Numbered from the stretch's first letter, positions 48,298 to 57,090 are shown. The stretch is 64,000 nt of DNA from Aequorivita viscosa (GCF_900106795.1 NZ_FNNS01000005.1:118681-182680), one strand, 5' to 3'. A program made the numbers and translations. Notes: generated by a model from the sequence alone, not told the origin.

Positions 48298-50337
48298 ATG
48301 AAATCATTTATTTGGGTGTCTCCAAAATTGGGGATACCGATGGTGTGCCTACTTGTAGCGGTTCTTTTTACGGCTTTTGTTTCAGAATTGCATGGGCAAG
48401 AAGTGGCAGCCGATAGCTTAAAGTTAATCAACTTAAACGAAGTAGTGGTAATTTCAGCTGGTAAACAGTTGGATCATCAAAAGCAGCATAAACCAATGTC
48501 GTCTTTAGATGAGTTTTTGGAGTCATCACGAAGTATTAATATGGTAAAGCGCGGCGCCTATGCTTGGGAGCCAACGATGAACGATATGGGTTCTGAACGC
48601 TTGGCTGTTACTATAGACGGAATGCAAATTTTTGGCGCGTGTACAGACAAGATGGATCCAATAACTTCGTATGTCGATGTTTCAAACTTATCAGAAGCGC
48701 AAATTGGTTCTGGACAGCAAGGTTCGGCTTTCGGAAATACCATTGGCGGAGGAATTAATTTGAAATTGGACAAAAGTAATTTTAAGCCAACAGGATGGAC
48801 TGGTTCGTTGGAAAGTTCGTACGAAAGCAACAACAGTATGCGTGCTTTTGGTGGAGAACTAAATTATTCTGATGAAAAATTCTATATAAATACTGATGTG
48901 ATTTATCGAAAAGCCGATAATTACAGTGCTGGGGGCGATAGAGAGGTATTGTATTCGCAATTTGAGAAGTATAATTTCTCAATCAATACGGCATACAAAC
49001 TTGCTGAAGACAAATCTGTTTCTGCTACCTTAATATACGACGAAGCTAGAGATGTAGGATATCCCGCATTAACAATGGATGTTTCTTTGGCGCGTGCGAT
49101 CATAGGTTCGGTAAGTTATAATCAGGATACCTTGTTTGGAAGTTTGACGAATTGGGAATCTAAGTTGTACTTCAACACCATAGAACACGTGATGGACGAT
49201 ACTACGAGACCAGGCGTGCCAATTCATATGGACATGCCGGGTTGGAGTGATACGTATGGGTTTTATTCGCAGGCTAATTTCACAAGAGAAAGGAATCGGT
49301 TCTTTTTTAAAGTAGACGGTTATTTCAATAAATCCATAGCCGAAATGACAATGTATCCTGCAAATAGCAGCGAAGCCTTAATGTTTATGCTAACGTGGCC
49401 AAATGTACACACTACCGATTTTGGATTTTATGCCGAAGACAATATTTCTTTTTCAAAGTCTTCGCTTAAATTATCTACTCGTTTAAGCTATCATTCAAAT
49501 ACTGTGGCAGATGACTTTGGACTGAATAGTCTTAAGATTTTTCATCCTGAAATGGATCGGACAAACACTCGTTTTCTGAAAAGTTTTTCGGCTCAGTATC
49601 ACCAAATGATGAACGATTTTCATTTGAATGGAGGTATTTCTTATGGCGAGCGCGCGCCGTCGGTTTCTGAAGGCTATGGTTTCTATTTGTTCAATAGTTT
49701 TGATAACCACGATTATATTGGCGATCCAGATTTAAAAACGGAAAGCTCTGCGGAGGTCAATCTCTCGATATCGTACGAAAAACCGATTTTTGAAATTACT
49801 GCCGAAGCAAACTACTTTCGCGTTTTCAATTATATAATTGGAACGGTTAATCCGTTGGTGAGTCCAATGGCCATTGGAGCCGATGGGGTTAAGGTTTACG
49901 AAAATTTAGATTATGCGCAGCTATTTAATACCTCACTTTTGGGTCGATATGCTATTTCGAATGCATTTAAACTGTCGGGTAGAATTTCGTATCATCGCGG
50001 TGTGGATAATGACGATGAAAACTTACCGTTGATTAGCCCAGTTTCATATCAAGGTAGCCTCGATTTTTATAAAAACCAATACTCAGCTTCACTTTCTGTA
50101 AATGGAGCCGGGAAGCAGGTTAATTACAATCCCGCTTATGGCGAAACCAAAACTGCTTCGTACGCGACGCTTTCAGCGAGTTTCGGAAAGCGTTTCTTCT
50201 TAAATAATGATAGTCTTTTTGTTAAAACTGGAATTGAAAACATTTTAGACACTTATTACTCTTCCTATACCGATTGGAAAAATATACCAAGAATGGGTAG
50301 GAATATCTATTTAACAATTTCTTATTCAATTAAATAA
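48298..50337 (+). CDS. TonB-dependent receptor of the OprC/NosA copper type
   Basis: A 679-residue outer-membrane receptor. After a signal region ending HGQ, the plug carries LNEVVVISAG, NDMGSERLAVTIDGMQIFGA and SGQQGSAFGNTIGGGINLKL. The CxxxM motif Cys115-Thr-Asp-Lys-Met119 lies in GACTDKMDPITSY, and His297-Val-Met299 in NTIEHVMDD; in Pseudomonas OprC, as I recall, a CxxxM and an HxM pair form the copper site. A further His310/Met311/Met313 cluster follows. The last residues, TISYSIK, form the closing barrel strand. It should import copper with TonB energy. It lies between a CxxxC protein and a Met/His-rich lipoprotein. Confidence 0.88.
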   Translation: MKSFIWVSPKLGIPMVCLLVAVLFTAFVSELHGQEVAADSLKLINLNEVVVISAGKQLDHQKQHKPMSSLDEFLESSRSINMVKRGAYAWEPTMNDMGSERLAVTIDGMQIFGACTDKMDPITSYVDVSNLSEAQIGSGQQGSAFGNTIGGGINLKLDKSNFKPTGWTGSLESSYESNNSMRAFGGELNYSDEKFYINTDVIYRKADNYSAGGDREVLYSQFEKYNFSINTAYKLAEDKSVSATLIYDEARDVGYPALTMDVSLARAIIGSVSYNQDTLFGSLTNWESKLYFNTIEHVMDDTTRPGVPIHMDMPGWSDTYGFYSQANFTRERNRFFFKVDGYFNKSIAEMTMYPANSSEALMFMLTWPNVHTTDFGFYAEDNISFSKSSLKLSTRLSYHSNTVADDFGLNSLKIFHPEMDRTNTRFLKSFSAQYHQMMNDFHLNGGISYGERAPSVSEGYGFYLFNSFDNHDYIGDPDLKTESSAEVNLSISYEKPIFEITAEANYFRVFNYIIGTVNPLVSPMAIGADGVKVYENLDYAQLFNTSLLGRYAISNAFKLSGRISYHRGVDNDDENLPLISPVSYQGSLDFYKNQYSASLSVNGAGKQVNYNPAYGETKTASYATLSASFGKRFFLNNDSLFVKTGIENILDTYYSSYTDWKNIPRMGRNIYLTISYSIK

Positions 50338-50361
50338 AAACAATATAAATCTCATATAAAA

Positions 50362-51216
50362 ATGAAAACACTTAAATATATTTTCGCAATTCTTATTATT
50401 TCGGCTTCATTCCTTAGTTGTTCTACGGACAATGACGATGAGCCAACACCAATGAACCCTGTAGCAGGACTTATTAAAATTTATGAATTTTCTGAAGCTG
50501 ACCATACTGTCGAAATCTATTCTGAAAAACAAGTTTTAGAAGTGGGCTATAACGAACTTTCTATCCGAATTTTGGATAAGGCGAGTAATAACTACATTTC
50601 CAATGCCGAGCCTACGTGGATGCCAATGATGCATATGGAGTCTATGAGTCATTCAGGACCGCATAGTATGTTACGAAATACCGAAAACGAAACTGTTTAC
50701 AAAGGGCATATCGTTTTTCAGATGGCAGAAAATGATACAGAATACTGGGAGGTTGCTTTAAATTATAATTTCAATGGAGAGCCAATGAGTATGGCTCAAC
50801 GGGTGTCGGTGGTGCAACCGGTTGATGGTTTTAGAAAAACTCAAGTATTTACTGGAGCTGACGAGGTGCGCTATATTATGGCATTCGTAAACCCAAAAGA
50901 TCCACAAGTGGCTATTAATGATTTTCAAGCGGTTTTATACAAAATGGAAAATATGATGACCTTCCCAGTGGTTGAAAATTACAAAGTTACTGTTGATCCT
51001 AGAATGCCTTCCATGGGAAATCATACATCTCCAAATAATGAAGATATGGTTTATAATGCCGCAACAAAAATGTATAACGGAAAGCTATCGTTCACGATGA
51101 CCGGATATTGGAAAATAAACTTGAAGCTGCTAAACGCAAGTGGTGAAGTTTTGAAAGGGGAAGATATTACAGATGACAACCCAGCAAGTAGTCTCTATTT
51201 CGAACTAGAGTTCTAA
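50362..51216 (+). CDS. Met/His-rich lipoprotein with two YtkA/FixH-like domains, putative copper binder
   Basis: A 284-residue lipoprotein (lipobox FLSC, Cys20). Two beta-sandwich-like halves are visible. The first has GYNELSIRILDKASNNYISNA and a Met/His cluster at residues 87-103 (Met87, Met89, Met90, His91, Met92, Met95, His97, His101, Met103). The second has NYKVTVDPRMPSMGNHTS and the closing TMTGYWKINLKLLNASGEV. The pattern resembles YtkA/FixH domains, which are seen in copper-related proteins. It follows the receptor by 24 bases and probably acts as its surface or periplasmic partner. The metal itself is inferred, not shown. Confidence 0.75.
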   Translation: MKTLKYIFAILIISASFLSCSTDNDDEPTPMNPVAGLIKIYEFSEADHTVEIYSEKQVLEVGYNELSIRILDKASNNYISNAEPTWMPMMHMESMSHSGPHSMLRNTENETVYKGHIVFQMAENDTEYWEVALNYNFNGEPMSMAQRVSVVQPVDGFRKTQVFTGADEVRYIMAFVNPKDPQVAINDFQAVLYKMENMMTFPVVENYKVTVDPRMPSMGNHTSPNNEDMVYNAATKMYNGKLSFTMTGYWKINLKLLNASGEVLKGEDITDDNPASSLYFELEF

Positions 51217-51288
51217 AAATAGAGATGGTAAGGGCTTTATCTAACCGTAACGAGTAATATCCGAATAGTGGATAGACTTCTGCCTTAA

Positions 51289-51428
51289 TTTGGCTAAAGC
51301 CGATAATTATTTTATTTATTTCCCCGAGCTAAAGCACTGGGTTGTTTAAAGGAAACCATAGAATAGAATAACCACGGCGCTTTAGCCCGTGGTTAAAAAA
51401 GTGTTGCGCGAATCTGGCTTTAGCCAAA
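51289..51428. repeat. REP-like nested palindromic element, GGCTAAAGCC family
   Basis: Outer arms TTTGGCTAAAGCC (51289-51301) and GGCTTTAGCCAAA (51416-51428) are exact inverted copies. Inside lies a second palindrome, ACCACGG...CCGTGGT (51371-51393), and a related word CCCCGAGCTAAAGC (51322-51335). All share the core GCTAAAGC. No transposase is adjacent. It fits a non-autonomous palindromic element in the 440-base gap before 51657. Confidence 0.7.
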
Positions 51429-51613
51429 CATTTCCGTAATACTTGTGTGACTGACTGGATTTTTATTGATTTTGAGTTGATATTCTTAAAAGGAAGTTAG
51501 GTGCTTTACTTATTCCTTTAGATAGATTGACGCTTGTTTTTTTTGGAGGATTTATCCTACGTCATCAGTCCTATCGTCTTACGAACTTTAAAAAAAGCTG
51601 CGTTATATTCCTT

Positions 51614-51637
51614 AAAGACTGTAGTGATACAGTCTTT
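51614..51637. promoter_or_regulatory. Perfect palindrome upstream of the 51657 promoter
   Basis: AAAGACTGTA and TACAGTCTTT, exact ten-base arms around GTGA. It covers about -43 to -20 of the predicted transcript, where no TTG element is found. It could be an activator site, or a terminator for the upstream region since ATTTTTAT follows. Confidence 0.5.
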
Positions 51638-51644
51638 ATTTTTA

Positions 51645-51652
51645 TATATTTG
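51645..51652 (+). promoter_or_regulatory. Promoter box TATATTTG four bases before a GTG start
   Basis: Exact TAnnTTTG match; GTG at 51657 follows after GCGC. A leaderless mRNA is predicted. Confidence 0.55.
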
Positions 51653-51656
51653 GCGC

Positions 51657-52274
51657 GTGAATTGGAGATGGTATATTACTGGAATAATCATAGCCCTTGC
51701 GTTTTATGGCGCTGGTTTTGAACAGTCAACAGCAAGTCCTAACCAGGAGATTGTTGTTAGGTTCAGTGCCGATTCTATCACAGCCAATGATGCTAAAAAG
51801 ACAATTTCTGAAATAACTAGGCAGTTAAAATCTATAGGTGTAGATGATGTTCACGTATCAGAAGTGGTTAATGGTAAAGTTAAAGTTACCTATTTTAGTA
51901 CCCTCGATGTAGCTGTTGTAAAAAGCTTACTTTACAGGTATAACAAGCTCGACTTGAGCGATACCGCCTTTAATGAGGACGACAATTCTTCTCAATTTCC
52001 CTTCAGTAATAGCCCTACAACCTACAAATTAGAAATTGTCCAGATCCAAACAGATTTAGGGTCCGATATCGGTTTTCAAGGAATACTCGTAGAAGTAAAT
52101 TCACTTGCCGATCAATATTTAAAACCGAGAATTTCTTTAGCTACCTCCGAAATTAACTTCACTCCAAAAGATAATTTCGAAAGTGCAGATATTACCAACT
52201 ACCTAGTTGTTCCCGAATTAATAACGGAATTTGAACACATAATTCCCGAGGTAAGGGCAGGCCCCATTTGTTAG
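51657..52274 (+). CDS. Membrane-anchored protein of unknown function upstream of secDF
   Basis: A 205-residue protein starting at a GTG (reading NWRWYITGIIIALAFYGAGF), with one N-terminal membrane segment and an exported domain. The domain starts NQEIVVRFSADSITANDAKK and continues KVKVTYFSTLDVAVVKSLL, a strand-helix-strand pattern that recalls a small ferredoxin-like fold. No family was recognised. The start is set by the promoter box at 51645-51652; the longer frame from 51534 runs through a palindrome. It precedes secDF, which has its own promoter, so joint function is only a guess. Confidence 0.72.
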   Translation: MNWRWYITGIIIALAFYGAGFEQSTASPNQEIVVRFSADSITANDAKKTISEITRQLKSIGVDDVHVSEVVNGKVKVTYFSTLDVAVVKSLLYRYNKLDLSDTAFNEDDNSSQFPFSNSPTTYKLEIVQIQTDLGSDIGFQGILVEVNSLADQYLKPRISLATSEINFTPKDNFESADITNYLVVPELITEFEHIIPEVRAGPIC

Positions 52275-52339
52275 GAAGTACACTTTGCTTCCCCAATTTC
52301 AGCTTTCCAAAAATTTATTTTTTTAAAAAATAATCTTAA

Positions 52340-52370
52340 TTGTTAGATATGGCAGCAAATTATATATTTG
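52340..52370 (+). promoter_or_regulatory. Promoter of secDF
   Basis: TTG (52340-52342), a 20-base spacer and TATATTTG (52363-52370). The ATG at 52419 follows after 48 bases. Confidence 0.7.
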
Positions 52371-52418
52371 CGCTCTCGAAAATTTCGGGATAAAAATCTG
52401 ACCAAAAATAATTTACAC

Positions 52419-55400
52419 ATGCAAAATAGAGGATTAATTACTGTATTCGCCATTCTATTCGGATTGGTGAGTATTTATCAGCTTTCTTTTACGTTTATTT
52501 CCAGTAAAGTAGAAAGTGAAGCTAAAGAATTTGCACAAAGCAAATATTCTGAAAATGAACCAGATTTAAGAGAAGCCGCAGAGGCTCGTTACCTTGATTC
52601 TGTTGGAGTTTCTCCAGTGTTTTTAGGAATTGATTACAATACCGCAAAAGATAAAGAGCTTAATAAAGGTCTCGATCTTAAAGGGGGTATTAACGTTATT
52701 CTTGAGGTTTCTGTAAAGGATATCTTGAGAGGATTGGCAAACCATTCGAAAGATCCTGCTTTTAACCAAGCTTTAGAAAATGCCACAGAACTTCAAAAAG
52801 CTAGTCAGGATACATATTTAGAGTCTTTCTTTAAGGCTTTTGAAGCGCTTCCAGGCGAAAACACATTAGCTTCTCCAGATGTTTTCTTTAATAAGAATTT
52901 AGAAGAAAGCATTACTCCATTAATGACCAATGCTGAGGTGAAGCCTATTATTGAAAGAAAAATCGATGAGTCTATTACTTCAGCTTTTGAGGTACTTAGA
53001 AAACGTATCGATAAGTTTGGTGTAACACAACCAAACATCCAGCGTTTAGGGAAATCTGCCCGTATTTTGGTGGAACTTCCAGGTGCTAAGGATGTAAGTA
53101 GAGTTAAGAAATTGCTTCAAAGCACTGCTCAGCTTGAATTCTGGGATGTTTATAAATTTGAAGAAGTAGCTAGTTTTTTACAAGCTGCAGACAATAGAGC
53201 TGGCGAAATTGAATTAGCTAAAAGCGGTAAAACAGCGGTAAAAGAAACTGTTGAAGTTGTTGAAGATACAACCGAAGCTGCCGAAGAAGACGACGTAAGT
53301 AAACTTCTAGGTGGACAAGATGTTAAAGATACACTGGTAGATGATAATAAGGCGAACCCAATTCTTTCTAGAATGGTCTCTCTTGGAAACCAAGGAAGTC
53401 CAGTTATTGCTACTTTCAGATTAAAAGATACTGCAGCGGTAAACGGTTACTTGCGTATGCCTCAAGTACGTTCATTGCTACCTACAGAAATGCGTTTTGC
53501 AAAATTTGTATGGGGCTTGCCTTCACCAAACCCACAATTAAAGGGAGAGGAAACTACTGCGCTTTATGTGTTAAAAGGAAATAGGGATGAGGTGCCGCCA
53601 CTTGGTGGAAACGTTGTTGTTGATGCAAGACAAGAATACGACCAAATGAGTAGAATAGTAGTTTCTATGCAAATGAATGGCCAAGGGGCTAAAGTATGGG
53701 AACAAATGACTGGTAATGCGTACCAAAACCAAAGCCAGATTGCCATTGTACTTGATGATATTGTATATTCTGCTCCTGGAGTTACTTCAGGTCCAATCGC
53801 AGGAGGTCGTAGCCAGATTTCTGGAGACTTTACAGTTAACGAAGGTCAGGATTTAGCAAACGTACTTCGCGCAGGTAAACTACCAGCTTCAGCAGACATC
53901 GTTCAAGCGGAAGTAGTTGGACCAACACTTGGTCACGAAGCTATTAATAGTGGTGTTATGTCATTTGCAATAGCACTTATAATTGTGCTACTTTGGATGA
54001 TTGGATACTACGGAAGAGCAGGTGTTTATGCCGACATCGCTTTGTTAGTTAACATTTTATTCATCTTCGGAATATTAGCCGGATTAGGTGCTGTGCTTAC
54101 GCTTCCTGGTATTGCAGGTATTGTACTTACCATTGGTATGTCGGTAGATGCTAACGTACTTATTTTTGAACGTATAAAAGAAGAACTCGCAAAAGGGAAG
54201 TCGCAAAAAGATGCTATTAAAGATGGTTTTAATAATGCTTTGTCTTCAATTCTAGATGCTAACATCACCACAGGTCTTACGGGATTAATCCTTTTGGTAT
54301 TCGGAACTGGTCCTATTCAAGGGTTTGCTACTACCTTATTAATTGGTATTGCAACTGCATTATTTACAGCAATCTTCATTACCAGATTGTTTATAGATTC
54401 TTATACAAGAAATGGAAAGGATTTACCTTGTACGACTTCAATGTCAAAAGGTCTATTTACCAATGTGAATATCGAATTCTTGAAGAAAAGAAAAACAGCT
54501 TACATAGTTTCATCTGTGTTAATTCTAATTAGTTTAACGTCTTTATTTACAAACGGATTAAACCAAGGCGTTGACTTTGTTGGAGGGCGTACATATACAG
54601 TTCGTTTTGCAAAAGATGTAAATTCAGCTAAAATCCAAGATGATTTGATTGCTACTTTCGGAAGTGCAGAAGCAAAAACGTATGGAGGAAACAATCAGCT
54701 GAAGATTACTACAAAATACAAAGTTGAAGAAACCGATACAGCGATTGATGAGGAAATAGAGCGTATGCTTTATGAAACACTTAAAGCTGATTTACCTGCC
54801 GACATGACCTACGAAGCTTTTGTAGGTGACCAGGAAGGTAAAAGTATTGGTAGAATGGAGTACTACAAAGTAAGTCCGACCATTGCAGATGATATTAAAA
54901 GAGATTCGTTCTGGGCTGTTTTCGGCTCGCTGATTGTGGTTTTCTTATATATCCTGCTCCGATTTAGAAGGTGGCAGTTTGGTTTAGGTGCCGTTGCAGC
55001 TATTTTCCACGACGTTCTTATTGTGCTTGGTATATTCTCATTAACATATACTTTTATGCCTTTCAGTATGGAAATTGATCAATCGTTTATTGCGGCAATC
55101 CTTACTGTGGTCGGGTACTCCTTGAACGATACGGTAATTATATTCGACCGTATTCGTGAGTACTTTGGGGAACACCCAAGTTGGAAAATGAACCGTGTTA
55201 TTGATGTTGCCCTAAACAGTACGTTAGGAAGAACAATGAACACCTCATTTACCACGCTTATCGTATTGCTGTCTATGTTTATTTTTGGGGCCGAATCTAT
55301 CCGCGGACTATTGTTTGCAATTATAGTAGGTATTCTAGTGGGTACGTATTCATCGTTATTCATTGCAACTCCAATTATGTACGATACGGTAAAACGCAAG

Positions 55401-55457
55401 AAAATTGAAGATCTAATAGATATTAAAAAAGAGGAAGAAGAAGCTCTTGAAGCATAG
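52419..55457 (+). CDS. secDF: Fused protein translocase subunit SecDF
   Basis: A 1012-residue fusion of SecD and SecF, as usual in Bacteroidota. SecD half: one N-terminal helix, a large periplasmic domain with LNKGLDLKGGINVILEV and RIDKFGVTQPNIQRLG, then helices with GMSVDANVLIFERIKEEL. SecF half: NQGVDFVGGRTYTVRF and VVGYSLNDTVIIFDRIREYFG. SecDF uses the proton gradient to pull proteins through the Sec translocon. An acidic insert near residue 280 (EVVEDTTEAAEEDD) lengthens the periplasmic part. The start at ATG 52419 is preferred over the longer frame, which overlaps the promoter. Confidence 0.96.
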   Translation: MQNRGLITVFAILFGLVSIYQLSFTFISSKVESEAKEFAQSKYSENEPDLREAAEARYLDSVGVSPVFLGIDYNTAKDKELNKGLDLKGGINVILEVSVKDILRGLANHSKDPAFNQALENATELQKASQDTYLESFFKAFEALPGENTLASPDVFFNKNLEESITPLMTNAEVKPIIERKIDESITSAFEVLRKRIDKFGVTQPNIQRLGKSARILVELPGAKDVSRVKKLLQSTAQLEFWDVYKFEEVASFLQAADNRAGEIELAKSGKTAVKETVEVVEDTTEAAEEDDVSKLLGGQDVKDTLVDDNKANPILSRMVSLGNQGSPVIATFRLKDTAAVNGYLRMPQVRSLLPTEMRFAKFVWGLPSPNPQLKGEETTALYVLKGNRDEVPPLGGNVVVDARQEYDQMSRIVVSMQMNGQGAKVWEQMTGNAYQNQSQIAIVLDDIVYSAPGVTSGPIAGGRSQISGDFTVNEGQDLANVLRAGKLPASADIVQAEVVGPTLGHEAINSGVMSFAIALIIVLLWMIGYYGRAGVYADIALLVNILFIFGILAGLGAVLTLPGIAGIVLTIGMSVDANVLIFERIKEELAKGKSQKDAIKDGFNNALSSILDANITTGLTGLILLVFGTGPIQGFATTLLIGIATALFTAIFITRLFIDSYTRNGKDLPCTTSMSKGLFTNVNIEFLKKRKTAYIVSSVLILISLTSLFTNGLNQGVDFVGGRTYTVRFAKDVNSAKIQDDLIATFGSAEAKTYGGNNQLKITTKYKVEETDTAIDEEIERMLYETLKADLPADMTYEAFVGDQEGKSIGRMEYYKVSPTIADDIKRDSFWAVFGSLIVVFLYILLRFRRWQFGLGAVAAIFHDVLIVLGIFSLTYTFMPFSMEIDQSFIAAILTVVGYSLNDTVIIFDRIREYFGEHPSWKMNRVIDVALNSTLGRTMNTSFTTLIVLLSMFIFGAESIRGLLFAIIVGILVGTYSSLFIATPIMYDTVKRKKIEDLIDIKKEEEEALEA

Positions 55458-55484
55458 AACCTTATAAAACTTCGATTAATTAAG

Positions 55485-55521
55485 AAAGCAGGCTCGTCAG
55501 TAATGGCGAGCCTGCTTTTTT
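55485..55521 (+). terminator. Rho-independent terminator after secDF
   Basis: AAGCAGGCTCG and CGAGCCTGCTT, a perfect 11-base stem with a T run. Confidence 0.9.
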
Positions 55522-55587
55522 GTTTAAATGTGTTGTTGGCTTTGTTGTTTTGTAAGCAGCTGAAATTATAAGAAGTTTTATTCAACG

Positions 55588-55867
55588 TCACGGTTCTGAT
55601 TTTGAAAGCAGATAAGATAGAGCGTCTGTGGTGTTAATAATAGAACCAATCTTGTTCTGAGTATCTTCAGATACTTTCCGAATCTAGACACATATATGCT
55701 TCAACGTATAATCTAAGGTTTAGCAACGTATTAGAGGGTGAAGGGACACATAAATATCTATTCAGAACGTATTCGTGCGAGTTTTTGGAAATAAAAATTG
55801 ATTTACTCTTTATCAGCTGCGGCACGGGAGGCAGTACTTCAAAATATGAAGCTTGAGTGAGCAACTT
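55588..55867 (-). pseudogene. Possible frameshifted remnant of an unknown gene
   Basis: On the minus strand a 60-codon frame (QASYFEVLPPVPQLIKSKSI, NRYLCVPSPSNTLLNLRLYV) stops at 55667, but the next frame continues with coding-like sequence (KVSEDTQNKIGSIINTTDAL) to a TGA at 55588. One inserted base near the run GAAAG would join them. There is no obvious start. I do not recognise the protein. The whole could be chance; the amino acid composition of both parts is the only support. Confidence 0.3.
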
Positions 55868-56989
55868 TTAAATTTTCACAAAACTTCTAAAATTATTAGT
55901 ATCTATTACAAAGCTCTTTGCATTATATGTTTCTACAAACGTTTGTGGGAGCTTCATCTTTTTGCCCTTAGTTTCCCACTTAAATTCATATCCTAGAATA
56001 ACACCATTTTTCTCTTCTAGAAAGTCAACTTCCTGTTGTTGTTTGGTTCGCCAGAAATACATTTTTGCAAATGTGTCCTTGTATATGTTTTGTTTTCGCC
56101 TTTCCGAAACCAAGAAGTTTTCCCATAGCGCTCCTTTATCCAACCGTAGATCTAGCGGATTAAAATCACCAATTATCATATTACGGACACCATTATCATA
56201 GAAATAAATCTTTCTAGATTTCTTAATCTCATTTCTCAGGTTTCGACTGAAACTGTTGAGCCTAAATACGATATAGCCTTGTTCTAGTATTTCGATATAT
56301 TTTTGTATTGTAATTTTATTTACTCCAACTAGTTGCGACAGTTCATTATAATTTACCTCGCTTCCCATTTGCAATGCAAGCGCTTGTAGTAATTTCTCGA
56401 GAACTTCTGGTTTTCGAATGTCCGAAAAAGCCAAAATATCTCTATACAAATAACTATTAACTAGGTTTTTTAATGTCTCTTTCTCGTTTCCCTGATTGTT
56501 AATTACATCTGGGTAGAAGCCATAAAGTAATCGGTTTGTGAGTTGCTGTTCTGATTTTAAAAATCCAATTTTTTTTTCATATTCTTCCCAAGCAATTGGA
56601 AATAGTTCGTATTCCCATTTCCTTCCAGTTAAGGGCTCGTTCAATTCATTTCCTAAATCAAATGATGATGAGCCACTAATAAATAGTTGAACATCTTTAA
56701 ATTGGTCTGTAATTATTTTTAAGGTTAATCCAATTCCTGGTATTCTTTGAGCTTCGTCAAGAAATACATTTTTATTGTCGCCTAATAGAGTCCTAATTTC
56801 TTCTGTATTGGGACTTGATAACAAGTTTCTTGTTGTAGGGTCATCTCCATCGAGAAATAAATAATCCATCTCTTTCAGGATGCCTTTCAATAGGGTGGTC
56901 TTACCCACTTGTCTCGCTCCAACCACTACTATAGCTTTACCGCTTCTTAGTTTTTCCTGAACCTTATTTTCGATAATTCTAGTAAACAT
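55868..56989 (-). CDS. AAA+ ATPase with DUF4143 domain
   Basis: A 373-residue protein. Walker A is GARQVGKT (Lys30) and Walker B NVFLDEAQR (Asp78, Glu79). A middle winged-helix-like part (EVNYNELSQLVGVNKITIQK) is followed by DUF4143 with a nuclease-like pattern near the end (QQEVDFLEEKNG ... YEFKWE). These proteins are common in Bacteroidota and archaea; their role is unknown, though mobile or toxin-antitoxin-like behaviour is suspected. The ATG at 56989 is chosen because the promoter box lies at 57001-57008 and the longer frame would start upstream of it. A 42-base palindrome overlaps the promoter. Confidence 0.85.
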   Translation of the reverse strand: MFTRIIENKVQEKLRSGKAIVVVGARQVGKTTLLKGILKEMDYLFLDGDDPTTRNLLSSPNTEEIRTLLGDNKNVFLDEAQRIPGIGLTLKIITDQFKDVQLFISGSSSFDLGNELNEPLTGRKWEYELFPIAWEEYEKKIGFLKSEQQLTNRLLYGFYPDVINNQGNEKETLKNLVNSYLYRDILAFSDIRKPEVLEKLLQALALQMGSEVNYNELSQLVGVNKITIQKYIEILEQGYIVFRLNSFSRNLRNEIKKSRKIYFYDNGVRNMIIGDFNPLDLRLDKGALWENFLVSERRKQNIYKDTFAKMYFWRTKQQQEVDFLEEKNGVILGYEFKWETKGKKMKLPQTFVETYNAKSFVIDTNNFRSFVKI

Positions 56990-57000
56990 TGTTTTTATTT

Positions 57001-57031
57001 CAAAGCTACTTATAATTATCGTAATGCCCAA
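57001..57031 (-). promoter_or_regulatory. Promoter of the DUF4143 ATPase
   Basis: On the minus strand TTG (57031-57029), a 20-base spacer and TAGCTTTG (57008-57001). The gene starts 11 bases later. The TTG lies inside the palindrome 57017-57058. Confidence 0.65.
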
Positions 57032-57058
57032 TAGTTATAACTATTGGTCATTACGATA
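57017..57058. promoter_or_regulatory. Near-perfect 42-base palindrome, putative operator
   Basis: Two 21-base half-sites centred between 57037 and 57038 match at 20 of 21 positions (the only mismatch pairs 57027 with 57048). The centre is CAATAGTTATAACTATTG and the ends TATCGTAATG and CATTACGATA. It covers the -33 element of the DUF4143 promoter. It has no spacer loop, so it looks like a protein-binding site rather than an RNA hairpin. Confidence 0.7.
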
Positions 57059-57090
57059 GCGAAATTACTGAAATTGGAAACAGTCGATTC

